Shown here piece after piece: positions 1 to 7,799 of a stretch of DNA of 32,111 bases (within the stretch, counting starts at the first letter, position 1; every line of letters begins with the position of its first letter). A model generated the notes under the pieces. That model saw only the letters and a program-made list of their open reading frames with translations, was not told where the DNA came from and searched no databases. A program made the translations under genes and the position numbers. Source of the DNA: Psychrobacter sp. 4Bb (GTDB lineage: Bacteria > Pseudomonadota > Gammaproteobacteria > Pseudomonadales > Moraxellaceae); the NCBI RefSeq assembly GCF_002836735.1, contig NZ_PJAS01000038.1:1-32111 (forward strand). Direction: 5' to 3'.

Positions 1-591
1 GTCGTTGAGAAAAAAAGAAACGCACCAAAGATGGCGCCCGTACCTTCTGAGTCTGGTTGGAAACGAATCTTTCGTGGTTCTTGGCCGCTTTTTGCTGCCG
101 CAATCGTTCTGGCTTTACTTAACGGTCTGACATTACTTACACGTGGTCAACCGTGGGGCATTACGTCAGCATTTACATTGTGGGGCTCTAAAATTGCAAG
201 CGGCTTTGGCATGGATGTGGCTAGCTGGGGCTATTGGCAAGGGGCTAATGCAGCGGCTCTTGAAGCTTCTATCTTTGCAGATTCGACCACTGTATTGAAT
301 ATCGGCATTATCATTGGCGCGTTTATCGCCTCTGCTGCGGGTGGCTTGTTTAAGTTTACTAAGATTACTGCAGGTAACTTTGCAGCGTCAGTCATCGGCG
401 GATTGATGATCGGATATGGCGCCCGTCTCGCGTTCGGTTGTAATATCGGCGCTTACTTCGGTGGTATCGCCTCTTTTAGCTTACATGGTTATATCTGGGG
501 CATACTAGCAATGGCAGGTACGTTCTTGGCACTGTATTTACGTCCTTTATTTGGCTTATCAGTACCAAAATCTAGCGACTCTGTTTGTTAA
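1..591 (+). CDS. YeeE/YedE family membrane transporter, 3' part (5' end outside window)
   Basis: The reading frame is open from base 1 and the first ATG at 31 is probably internal, so this is the C-terminal part of a longer protein. It is strongly hydrophobic with about four to five membrane segments. Near the end it carries the family signature GARLAFGCNIGAYFGGIAS, with the conserved cysteine in the FGCNIGAY stretch. YeeE/YedE (DUF395) proteins are inner-membrane transporters linked to uptake of thiosulfate or other sulfur compounds; the conserved cysteine is thought to handle the sulfur substrate. Upstream partners cannot be seen. A strong hairpin terminator follows. Family assignment is confident; the substrate is inference. 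Confidence 0.85.
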   Translation, partial: VVEKKRNAPKMAPVPSESGWKRIFRGSWPLFAAAIVLALLNGLTLLTRGQPWGITSAFTLWGSKIASGFGMDVASWGYWQGANAAALEASIFADSTTVLNIGIIIGAFIASAAGGLFKFTKITAGNFAASVIGGLMIGYGARLAFGCNIGAYFGGIASFSLHGYIWGILAMAGTFLALYLRPLFGLSVPKSSDSVC

Positions 592-630
592 TACAGGCCT
601 TATGTTAATACAAATGTAGCACTTAAATAA

Positions 631-662
631 AAAAAACAGCAGAATAATCTGCTGTTTTTTTA
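631..662. terminator. Rho-independent terminator, usable on both strands
   Basis: Stem AACAGCAGA / TCTGCTGTT with a 4-base ATAA loop, flanked by an A run on the left and a T run on the right, so it forms a terminator in both directions. It ends the YeeE-type gene and can also stop transcription coming from rluD-pgeF on the minus strand. Confidence 0.9.
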
Positions 663-712
663 TTGTCTATCACTTCCTTACCACTACTCATTATTATATA
701 GCCAAAGAAATC

Positions 713-803
713 TAAAACAGCTACAAGGCAGCCGACCGTAGATTGTACATATAGTACATCTAGGGAGGGTAACACCGTAGCGGTTTAGTAGTTCGCTGAC
801 TAT
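713..803. repeat. Suspected dispersed intergenic repeat
   Basis: This spacer between the first terminator and the end of pgeF is richer in GC than its surroundings. It holds a near-palindrome (GTACATATAGTAC at its centre, extended by AGAT/ATCT with a one-base offset) and ends with TTCGCTGACTATAAAGC. A related stretch, ATCGCTGACTATTTAGCG, occurs at about 3663-3680. Non-coding sequence of this kind with internal dyads suggests a repeated element, but only the short shared piece can be shown inside the window. Confidence 0.35.
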
Positions 804-810
804 AAAGCTG

Positions 811-1710
811 CTAACGACGGACGATGACTAGTGCCATCCGACCCGTTGCAGGTTGCTGCATATGAGTCTGACGGCGATACGAGTAATAGTGAGTATCAGC
901 GTAACTACAGTCAACAGGTAAGTCATTCATGACTGTAGCACCAGCAGCTTCTAACTGCATGGCAGCAAGCTTCGGTAAATCCAACTTTATCTTGTCATCA
1001 TAAGACGATATAGAAAATAGCGACACAAAGTTATCGATATGTGCCTGTGATAACGTCTGGTTAGCTATACACCCAGATAATAGTTTATCGCGAACGTCTG
1101 TATTTACTTCATAGTTTTCCTGACTGATACAAACGCCTATCCAAGCTTGTATAGGGCCTGAATCGGTAAAGCGATTAACAGTTTCTTGTATCACACCGCA
1201 GGCCAATCCTTGCCAGCCTGCATGAATCGCTGCGATTTTGCCACTGGTAGGTTGATATAACACGATAGGCACACAATCTGCCGTCATGATTGCCAGACCG
1301 CGACCATTTTGTTGACTGACCATCGCATCAGCAGACAGTGGCGCCATATTCAGTGTAGTAGCATCGACATCATGAATATGTTTACCATGAACCTGACTGA
1401 CCCAATGTAAGCGATTAATAGCCTCATGCTGCTCATTTTGTGCAGACTTATCTGTCAGTTGCTCATTGATAGCAGCTAGTAGATTATTGATAGCAGCCAA
1501 TAGATTCATGCGGTTATCTAATACTTGCAGTGCATTATCATTGACATGAAGACCTAAATTCAGCTCGCCGTAATTTGACTGACCCTCAAACCCTGTACGC
1601 TGATTTTTAGCAGCAGAATCATCAATATCATCATGCAAAAAAGCAGCCGTCTGAAAAACGGCCACATTATCAATTTGCGCAATCATTGTCATCGGGAACG
1701 TGTTCGTCAT
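811..1710 (-). CDS. pgeF: Peptidoglycan editing factor PgeF (YfiH, multicopper polyphenol oxidase family)
   Basis: A 299-residue protein of the YfiH/LACC1 family. In E. coli PgeF prevents wrong amino acids from remaining in peptidoglycan stem peptides; relatives show purine nucleoside-processing and laccase-like activities. The metal site is visible: VSQVHG (His108), TADCVPIVLY (Cys146) and AAIHAGWQGLACG (His163). It is longer than the usual ~245 residues because of an insertion at about residues 68-98 that contains a duplicated NLLAAIN unit. The start is chosen at the first Met, with a GAGGTGAG purine stretch upstream. It lies 40 bp downstream of rluD on the same strand and is probably co-transcribed with it, a conserved pair. 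Confidence 0.93.
   Translation of the reverse strand: MTNTFPMTMIAQIDNVAVFQTAAFLHDDIDDSAAKNQRTGFEGQSNYGELNLGLHVNDNALQVLDNRMNLLAAINNLLAAINEQLTDKSAQNEQHEAINRLHWVSQVHGKHIHDVDATTLNMAPLSADAMVSQQNGRGLAIMTADCVPIVLYQPTSGKIAAIHAGWQGLACGVIQETVNRFTDSGPIQAWIGVCISQENYEVNTDVRDKLLSGCIANQTLSQAHIDNFVSLFSISSYDDKIKLDLPKLAAMQLEAAGATVMNDLPVDCSYADTHYYSYRRQTHMQQPATGRMALVIVRR
1465..1506 (-). repeat. 21-bp in-frame tandem duplication inside pgeF
   Basis: Two adjacent 21-bp units beginning ATTGATAGCAGC and ending TAGATT (plus-strand reading) differ at two positions. On the coding strand each encodes seven residues of the form NLLAAIN. The duplication lies in the family-atypical insertion before the first metal-binding His, so it lengthens a loop without breaking the frame. 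Confidence 0.85.
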
Positions 1711-1750
1711 GGCTGCTCGCTCTCACCTCTCATCTAGTAAACGTTAGCGT

Positions 1751-3028
1751 TTACTCTTCATAATAACCGTCGCTTAGTACTGCCATCAGTTTTTGCATGT
1801 CTTCAGGTAGTGGCGTCGTTACTTCAATGTCCTCACCTGTCGTCGGATGCACAAACCCTAGCGTATAGGCGTGCAATGCTTGGCGCGGAAAATTATTGAT
1901 AGCTTGGCGCTGAGCTTCTGTCAATCCAGAACGCAACTGACGACGACCACCATAGACACGGTCACCGACTAATGGATAAGTAATGTGACTTAGATGCACA
2001 CGAATTTGATGCGTACGTCCCGTCTCAAGTCCAACATCTAGTAGACAGTAGTTTTCGTTCAATGGCGTGACATTTAATAGATGCGTTACTGCTTCGCGAC
2101 CAGCGGTCATCACCGTCATTTTAGTACGCTGATTGCGATGTCGACCAATCGGCGCATCGATACGACGATGACGAGATAAGCTTGCTTGGTCCCCTGCTAC
2201 GACACATTTATAGTGACGATAAACAGACTTGTCTTTTAGTTGTTCCATCAGTGCCATCTGAGCAGGTTTGGTTTTGCCAATCAATAGCAATCCAGAGGTG
2301 TCTTTATCAATACGGTGTACGAGACCTGCACGCGGTAAATGATGCTGCTGAGGATAATGATATAGCAATGCATTGACCAAGGTGCCGTTTTGATTACCCG
2401 CGCCTGGATGAACCACCATACCGACAGGTTTATTGATTACCAATACGTCATCATCTTCATAGACAACATCGATATCTATGTTTTCTGGTTGGTCTTCGCC
2501 ATGCTGCTGTAACGTCGTTGATAGATGCAATACGTCATCTGCTTTGACACGGACTTTCGGTTTTTGAACACTGCCGTTATAAAGCAGACTGCCGTCAGTA
2601 ATCCAGTTCTGAAGTTGTACACGCGAAAAGTCTGAAAACGCTTGTGATGCGACCTTATCAATACGCAGACCAGCTTGATCTTCTGTGACCACATGCGTCA
2701 TATCTACAATCACTGGTACAGCTTGACCCGCTACTGGGGTTTCATCGCCGTCACCGTCCATGTCGCTGTCATCAATATCAATATCAATATCATTATCATC
2801 AATGTCGCTATCGTTCAGATCATTACCATCATCGATGAGCAACCCTTCATTATCAAGCGCATCATCATGCACTTGATCACTCATCATTGGTTGATTATCA
2901 GGTAGCTCATTATTGTTCAAAACATCATTTGGCATTGGTGACTCTTGTGCTGATGAATCAGTATCTAGCGATTGATTCGGTGATAAATTGGTAGTCATGG
3001 CATCATTATTCATAGCGGATTGATACAT
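1751..3028 (-). CDS. rluD: 23S rRNA pseudouridine synthase RluD with acidic N-terminal extension
   Basis: A 425-residue RluA-family pseudouridine synthase. The S4 RNA-binding domain spans about residues 115-170 and the catalytic domain follows with the signature GLVHRIDKDTSG, in which Asp241 is the expected nucleophile. RluD modifies uridines in helix 69 of 23S rRNA (positions 1911, 1915, 1917 in E. coli). Compared with the ~326-residue E. coli protein it has about 100 extra N-terminal residues that are Asp/Asn rich, including an IDIDID run encoded by a 6-bp DNA repeat. The first Met is used here; Met6 and Met11 are also possible starts. It is upstream of pgeF and divergent from bamD, as in enterobacteria. 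RluD rather than RluC/RluA is inferred from that context. Confidence 0.92.
   Translation of the reverse strand: MYQSAMNNDAMTTNLSPNQSLDTDSSAQESPMPNDVLNNNELPDNQPMMSDQVHDDALDNEGLLIDDGNDLNDSDIDDNDIDIDIDDSDMDGDGDETPVAGQAVPVIVDMTHVVTEDQAGLRIDKVASQAFSDFSRVQLQNWITDGSLLYNGSVQKPKVRVKADDVLHLSTTLQQHGEDQPENIDIDVVYEDDDVLVINKPVGMVVHPGAGNQNGTLVNALLYHYPQQHHLPRAGLVHRIDKDTSGLLLIGKTKPAQMALMEQLKDKSVYRHYKCVVAGDQASLSRHRRIDAPIGRHRNQRTKMTVMTAGREAVTHLLNVTPLNENYCLLDVGLETGRTHQIRVHLSHITYPLVGDRVYGGRRQLRSGLTEAQRQAINNFPRQALHAYTLGFVHPTTGEDIEVTTPLPEDMQKLMAVLSDGYYEE
2771..2800 (-). repeat. 6-bp simple repeat (ATCAAT)n in the rluD acidic region
   Basis: Three perfect ATCAAT units (2771-2788) followed by diverged units ATCATT and ATCATC. 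On the coding strand they encode alternating Ile/Asp. The unit is a multiple of three, so copy-number change would alter length but not frame. Confidence 0.8.
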
Positions 3029-3755
3029 TGATACATGGCAAAGTCCCTGACAGTGTTTTGTGAGGTGACTTCGAAGATAGTATTATAAATAGCAGTATAA
3101 AAAATTGTCGTTTTTTTATTATGGTCTTTGCCTATAAATGGCAGATAACCACCTTTAAGGTACAAAAAAGCGAAGACTATACCGCTCTAGTGTATCATGT
3201 CGCACGCATAAGCCCTATAGAAGCTGCATGCTATCTGTTAATTTTTGAGCATGCTTTTAGGCTGTAAGACGTCTCGCTTAACTCTCTAGAACATGACATT
3301 GCTGTAATTTACTGTATATTTACTCATGCTAGCGACATTCGATATCGCTCGTGACAGCCGCTCATGTTAAACTGCCTATACAATATAGATGGCGAAAAAA
3401 TAGACGTAGCAAATGTTATTCTATAAAGTATAGCCATGTTTTGCTGTATGCTATGGCACTGTATGCGAATGCCGTACTTAGATACAGTTTGAAAATAGCA
3501 TTGGGTTTTGTTGACCGTGTTTGCCATTTAAACCGTTTGATTATGGTTGAATGCATGTGGTCTATGACTGGCTTACTATACAAGCGCTATGTATCAAACC
3601 CAATCTATCAGTACAATACGTCATAACAAAAACTGCATTCGATAAAAAATTTTTGCTGGTGGATCGCTGACTATTTAGCGTCGTTTTTTATCACTAACCT
3701 TTTATATAGCATGATAGCGCCGCTGCTATTATGCGTCTTGTGTCGGAGAAGAAGT
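3029..3755. other. Long divergent spacer between rluD and bamD
   Basis: About 730 bp without a convincing gene. Short open frames of 60-90 codons exist on both strands but overlap one another, lack clear ribosome sites and show no recognisable domains. The spacer must contain the divergent promoters for rluD and bamD; I could not assign them. GCATGC occurs twice about 25 bp apart near 3225-3255, and a CGCT/AGCG mini-hairpin followed by a T run lies near 3665-3690. Confidence 0.5.
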
Positions 3756-4937
3756 ATGCAAGCTGTTGGCAATACGTTTATCAAACTGTCCTCAATAACC
3801 CTACTGGCGCTTAGCGTCAATCTAGTGGGTTGCCAGACTTTCAAAAATCTAACTGGCGCCAAAGATGGTGAGGCAGTAGAAACAGCTGAAAAATCAGAGC
3901 AAGGGTATTATAACGAGGCCGTCAATCAGATTGACAAAGGTCACTATATCCAAGGTATCGAAGAGCTGACCAATCTGCGCACATTCTATCCAACCGGACA
4001 GTACGCCGAGCAAGCCTTGCTTGACATGATGTATGCACAATACGAAGGCGATAAGTATGAGATGGCGGCGGCAAGTGCTGAGCAGTTTATCCGTCTGTAT
4101 CCATCTAACCCACAAGTCAGCTACGCCTATTATGTGCGCGGTGTGGCCAATATGGAAGGTTCATCTGAGAGCCTAAAGCTCTTTAAACTGAACCAAGCTG
4201 AGCGTGATACCGCGTATTTGCGTATTGCCTTTGCCAACTTCCAAGAGCTTATCAATAAATATCCAAACAGCCCATATGCACCAGATGCCGCTCAACGTAT
4301 GACGTTTATCTATAATCAGTTTGCTGAGAGCGAAATGAGCGCCGCCAATTGGTATATCGAGCGTGAAGCTTATGTAGCAGCGGTTAACCGTGCCAAATGG
4401 GTATTCCAGTACTACCCGCTAAGCGAGTCAACCCCAGATGCTCTTGCGGTATTAGCTTATAGCCATGAAAAACTTGGTCTAACCGATTTGGCCAATGAGT
4501 ACAAAACGCTGTTGCAGATCAACTACCCAGAAATGCTAACCAGCAACGGTAGTGTGAAATTAAGCACCAAACGTGACCGTACTTGGCTCAATAAGATTAC
4601 CTTTGGCAAGCTTGGTCGTTCGAACACGACTGACAAATCAGTCGCATCTGGCGAGTATAACGGCGCCACCAAGACACAAATGATTCGTAATGCAGCCCAG
4701 TTGAGACTAGCAGGGACTAACACGACGCCCGCTAATACTCCAGTCGCCAATAATGCTGCTGCGCGTAATGGTATTAGCGTAGGCTTAGGTCTGCCTGAAG
4801 CGTCAGCTGAGCGTGTAACCAGTCAATCAAGTACTGGCTCAACTGCAAGAGAAGCCAACGTCGATCCACTAAATACCAATCCGACACGTCGCACTACGTT
4901 AAATGACGACAGTGTGAGTGATATGGATAATAATTGA
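3756..4937 (+). CDS. bamD: Outer membrane assembly lipoprotein BamD with long C-terminal tail
   Basis: BamD is the essential lipoprotein of the Bam complex that inserts beta-barrel proteins into the outer membrane. The start is placed at 3756 because GGAG lies 7 bases upstream and it gives a compact signal peptide ending in the lipobox LVGC (lipidated Cys26); an upstream in-frame ATG at 3711 would add 15 residues. TPR repeats follow, with typical stretches such as FYPTGQYAEQALLDMMYA, FIRLYPSNPQVSYAYYVRG and LINKYPNSPYAPDAAQRM. The 393-residue product is far longer than E. coli BamD (245): about 120 extra C-terminal residues are Asn/Thr/Ala/Ser rich and look disordered. It is divergent from rluD, a conserved arrangement. 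Confidence 0.93.
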   Translation: MQAVGNTFIKLSSITLLALSVNLVGCQTFKNLTGAKDGEAVETAEKSEQGYYNEAVNQIDKGHYIQGIEELTNLRTFYPTGQYAEQALLDMMYAQYEGDKYEMAAASAEQFIRLYPSNPQVSYAYYVRGVANMEGSSESLKLFKLNQAERDTAYLRIAFANFQELINKYPNSPYAPDAAQRMTFIYNQFAESEMSAANWYIEREAYVAAVNRAKWVFQYYPLSESTPDALAVLAYSHEKLGLTDLANEYKTLLQINYPEMLTSNGSVKLSTKRDRTWLNKITFGKLGRSNTTDKSVASGEYNGATKTQMIRNAAQLRLAGTNTTPANTPVANNAAARNGISVGLGLPEASAERVTSQSSTGSTAREANVDPLNTNPTRRTTLNDDSVSDMDNN

Positions 4938-4984
4938 TTACCTTAAGTCTTTTAGCCTAGCTAACACAGTCTGTATTCATTGAT

Positions 4985-5016
4985 AATAAGGTCAACATTA
5001 TGTTGGCCTTATTTTT
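4985..5016 (+). terminator. Rho-independent terminator after bamD
   Basis: A 13-bp stem, AATAAGGTCAACA paired with TGTTGGCCTTATT (one G-T pair), with a 3-base loop and a following T run. It separates bamD from dnaG. Confidence 0.9.
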
Positions 5017-5045
5017 CTAGCAGTATCTTATTACCTCTGCCCCAA

Positions 5046-5051
5046 TATAAT
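5046..5051 (+). promoter_or_regulatory. Possible -10 element of dnaG
   Basis: A perfect TATAAT sits 25 bp before the dnaG start codon, just after the bamD terminator. I see no good -35 hexamer at the usual distance, so this is only a candidate promoter. It would give a very short leader. Confidence 0.4.
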
Positions 5052-5076
5052 CGACCTATGGTAAACTGTTTTTTGT

Positions 5077-7296
5077 ATGAGCATTCCTAACCATATTCTT
5101 GAACAATTAAATAGCCAAGCTGACCTGATCAGCATCATTGGCAAACACACCACGCTCAAACGCGCTGGTAGTGAATATAAAGGCTGTTGCCCTTTTCACG
5201 GTGAAAAATCGCCTTCCTTTTATGTCAATCCACAAAAAAACATCTATCACTGCTTTGGCTGTAGCGTCGGTGGCAATGCCATCAGTTTTTTGCGTGATTA
5301 TGAAAATTTGACATTTATTGAAGCGGTCAATGAACTATCAAAGCAAACAGGCATTGAAGTACCAAAAGAAGAACAGCAAAACGTTAGTTATCAACGTCGC
5401 GCACCCAAACCTATTGCACCGCCGCCTGTGCACAATGTGCCTAGCCCAACTGTAGAACATAGCAAAGTAAGCCAAGACGGTACAAATCAAGACAACCATC
5501 AAAATAATCGTCAAGACATTTATCAAGACAGTCATCAAAACAATGTCGTCCAAAATGACCAAAACTACATCGACCAGCCCATTTATGATGACAATCAGGG
5601 CTATGAGAATTTCCCGCCGTTAGAGGCGTATGATTCAGCGTCATATTCGATGGACTCCTATTCCTCAGAGCCGTATTCACCAAACCATTCAGCTGACAGT
5701 GGCTATCCGCCAGCATGGCTGACAGATACCGATACTAGCGCTGGTATGCAGGGCGCTCATGACATTGGCCAAAACGATGATAAAGATGGCAATCTATATG
5801 AGCTACTAGAGCAAATCCAACAATTCTATCAGCACAACCTAACCACGCATCCCCATGCCATGCAGTACTTTTTATCGCGTGGTATCACAGAAGACATCTT
5901 TGATACCTTTGGCCTTGGCTATGCGCCATTTGGGTGGCAACATCTTGAGCACCAGTTTCCTCAAGATATCGAAGGCCTAAAGGCATTAGGTCTGGTGCGG
6001 CAGTCAGAGTCTGGACGCGATTACGACCTATTACGGGATCGGGTTATTTTTCCGATTCGAGATAATCAAGGCCGTACGATTGGTTTTGGTGGTCGCGCGC
6101 TTGATGACGAGGTAAAGCCCAAATATATCAACTCCTCAGATTCGCCCGTTTTTCACAAGCAGCATGTGCTCTATGGCTATTATGAATCACGCCAGCAGCG
6201 TGCCAACGACTGGCTAGTGGTCGAAGGCTATATGGATGTCATCGCGCTTTATCAAGCGGGCATCTATGGGGCCATTGCCTCGATGGGCACCGCCATCAAT
6301 GAGAGCCAAATCTCGCGACTACTCACCCTCAATCCGACGCTCACATTGAGTTTCGATGGTGATAGCGCCGGACAAAAAGCCGCTTGGCGTACACTTGAAG
6401 TTGCGCTGCCTGTATTGGCCGATGATAAAGAGTTGCGGTTTTTAACCCTGCCTAACAATCATGATCCTGATACTTTTATTAAGAGTCAGGGCAGCGATGC
6501 CATGCGTGAGCAAATCGCTAATGCCATGCCGCTATCACAGTATATTTTTGCATACTTGAGTGAGCGTTATGACATGAGTCTGGCTGAAGGCAAAGCCAAG
6601 CTTATGTCTCAAGTACGCTCGCTGACGACTGCGTTACCCAAAGGCAGTAGCTTTCGCTATTTGCTCAACAATGACGTTTATCAAAAGCTTGGCGGCAGAC
6701 GCAGTCAGAATGTCGAGGCCAAAGATGCGCTGCTAGATTTTGATGGTGATATGACCATCAGTCAGCAATTGCAGCTGTGCTTTTTGTTTCAGCCGCGCGC
6801 GTTAATCGATGACCCTATTGAGTCGATTTGGCAACAGTCTGGGCTGACAAGATTACAGCTGCCTGCTCACATACAAAAAAAAGCGGCAAGCGATGCATTG
6901 CGCGCAATCGCATGGGAAGACTTGCAAGATGCGGCTTTATTAAATGTTGTCACAACGATTAAGCGGTGCATAAAGTATTTGCCCACCGATGCCAATGCAG
7001 CGGCACATTTTGTATTATCAAATTTGGATCAATCCCATCAAGTGACCCTAAGCAATAGCTGGGGCGGATTTTATCGGGCACTAACAGCAAGAAATGTATT
7101 GAGTCTCGACGACTTGATCGAGGAGCTTGTCAGCTCACTGCTTGAGCGTAATATAAAAAAGAAGATGCAAGAGCTGATAAAAAACCCTGATCATATCAAG
7201 CAAGCGATTGTACGTATGCAGGCCCAGCATTTGAGCAATTGGCTGCGCGCGCAGCATGCCGAACGCTCATCACAGATGGTCACTGTGCAGTCTTAA
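5077..7296 (+). CDS. dnaG: DNA primase DnaG with enlarged Asn/Gln-rich linker
   Basis: DnaG makes RNA primers for replication and works with the DnaB helicase. The CHC2 zinc-binding domain is at residues ~1-100, with Cys38, His41, Cys59 and Cys62 in CPFHGEKSPSF and YHCFGC. The TOPRIM catalytic core shows WLVVEGYMDVIAL (Glu383) and SFDGDSAG (Asp427, Asp429). The C-terminal third is the helicase-binding region. The protein has 739 residues against 581 in E. coli. The excess is a linker at about residues 103-238, rich in Asn, Gln, Asp, Ser and Tyr, partly built from a 12-bp tandem repeat. The start is the first ATG; its ribosome site is weak. It precedes rpoD as in the macromolecular synthesis operon, but rpsU is absent and a 500-bp spacer follows. 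Confidence 0.96.
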   Translation: MSIPNHILEQLNSQADLISIIGKHTTLKRAGSEYKGCCPFHGEKSPSFYVNPQKNIYHCFGCSVGGNAISFLRDYENLTFIEAVNELSKQTGIEVPKEEQQNVSYQRRAPKPIAPPPVHNVPSPTVEHSKVSQDGTNQDNHQNNRQDIYQDSHQNNVVQNDQNYIDQPIYDDNQGYENFPPLEAYDSASYSMDSYSSEPYSPNHSADSGYPPAWLTDTDTSAGMQGAHDIGQNDDKDGNLYELLEQIQQFYQHNLTTHPHAMQYFLSRGITEDIFDTFGLGYAPFGWQHLEHQFPQDIEGLKALGLVRQSESGRDYDLLRDRVIFPIRDNQGRTIGFGGRALDDEVKPKYINSSDSPVFHKQHVLYGYYESRQQRANDWLVVEGYMDVIALYQAGIYGAIASMGTAINESQISRLLTLNPTLTLSFDGDSAGQKAAWRTLEVALPVLADDKELRFLTLPNNHDPDTFIKSQGSDAMREQIANAMPLSQYIFAYLSERYDMSLAEGKAKLMSQVRSLTTALPKGSSFRYLLNNDVYQKLGGRRSQNVEAKDALLDFDGDMTISQQLQLCFLFQPRALIDDPIESIWQQSGLTRLQLPAHIQKKAASDALRAIAWEDLQDAALLNVVTTIKRCIKYLPTDANAAAHFVLSNLDQSHQVTLSNSWGGFYRALTARNVLSLDDLIEELVSSLLERNIKKKMQELIKNPDHIKQAIVRMQAQHLSNWLRAQHAERSSQMVTVQS
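5488..5547 (+). repeat. 12-bp in-frame tandem repeat in the dnaG linker
   Basis: Five consecutive 12-bp units of the form CAARACNNNYAT (CAAGACAACCAT, CAAAATAATCGT, CAAGACATTTAT, CAAGACAGTCAT, CAAAACAATGTC) encode four-residue blocks QDNH, QNNR, QDIY, QDSH, QNNV. A diverged unit follows. The array explains part of the extra length between the zinc and RNA-polymerase domains. Confidence 0.85.
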
Positions 7297-7534
7297 TGTT
7301 TAATTTCAAATGTTGACCCTTTAAAAGTCTAGCAGCTGCCCCCACTACTAATGATTATGCCCAGTAGCATGAGTCGCTCCAAAATCATTTAGCTGATGGC
7401 AAATAATCAGTAAAAAATGGTCGGTAGCTATCACTAGCTCGTGCTTGACGACTGTGGTCTGTGTTAAACTGTGTCGCTGTATATTGACAGCACTGCTTGG
7501 TGAATGATTGTTAGCATGCATCGTTAAGCACAAA

Positions 7535-7659
7535 TTTTAGGTATTATTTTTACGTATCAGCTTTTAGATACTATTTTTGAGTATTAAATTTTAAGTACTA
7601 TATTTTTTTAGGTACTGTATTGAAGTCTTTTTAGCTTTTCTAATTTTTAGCTGTTTATC
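7535..7659 (+). repeat. Degenerate T-rich tandem repeats upstream of rpoD
   Basis: Successive blocks start with TTTT and carry a GTA-centred core: TTTTAGGTATTA, TTTTTACGTATCAGC, TTTTAGATACTA, TTTTTGAGTATTAAA, TTTTAAGTACTATA, TTTTTTTAGGTACTGTA. The first four form two 27-bp pairs. Two 16-bp blocks, TTTTTAGCTTTTCTAA and TTTTTAGCTGTTTATC, follow at 7628-7659. The pattern is clear by eye though diverged. Confidence 0.65.
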
Positions 7660-7738
7660 AGCATTGTTATTGTAGTGTTTTGAGCCTTTATTCATATCAA
7701 CTCATTTTTGATATTATTGACAACCTCTACGCCATATT

Positions 7739-7763
7739 TTGATCAATCGATTGATAAGATCAA
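7739..7763. promoter_or_regulatory. Palindrome upstream of rpoD, possible operator
   Basis: ATCAATCGATTGAT (7742-7755) is a perfect 14-bp palindrome. It overlaps an outer TTGATC / GATCAA pair at 7739-7744 and 7758-7763. Its position 45 bp before the start codon and close to the TTGACA at 7717 would suit an operator or a leader hairpin. No regulator can be named. Confidence 0.35.
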
Positions 7764-7799
7764 CGCAAAGAGCGAGCGATAGCGAGTCACAATATAAAA

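Larger units (their letters stand above)
7297..7799. other. AT-rich spacer upstream of rpoD
   Basis: No gene is evident in these 503 bp. The middle (7535-7659) is a degenerate AT-rich tandem array listed separately. TTGACA at 7717-7722 resembles a -35 element, but no clear -10 follows at 16-18 bp. A perfect 14-bp palindrome lies at 7742-7755, about 45 bp before rpoD. The rpoD promoter is expected here. Confidence 0.5.

Noticed and set aside
3351..3626. 91-codon frame between rluD and bamD
   Set aside because: Overlaps an open frame on the other strand, lacks a ribosome site and domain, and has low-information composition.
3660..3692. Possible terminator upstream of bamD
   Set aside because: The CGCT/AGCG stem is only four base pairs, and no gene upstream on that strand would use it.
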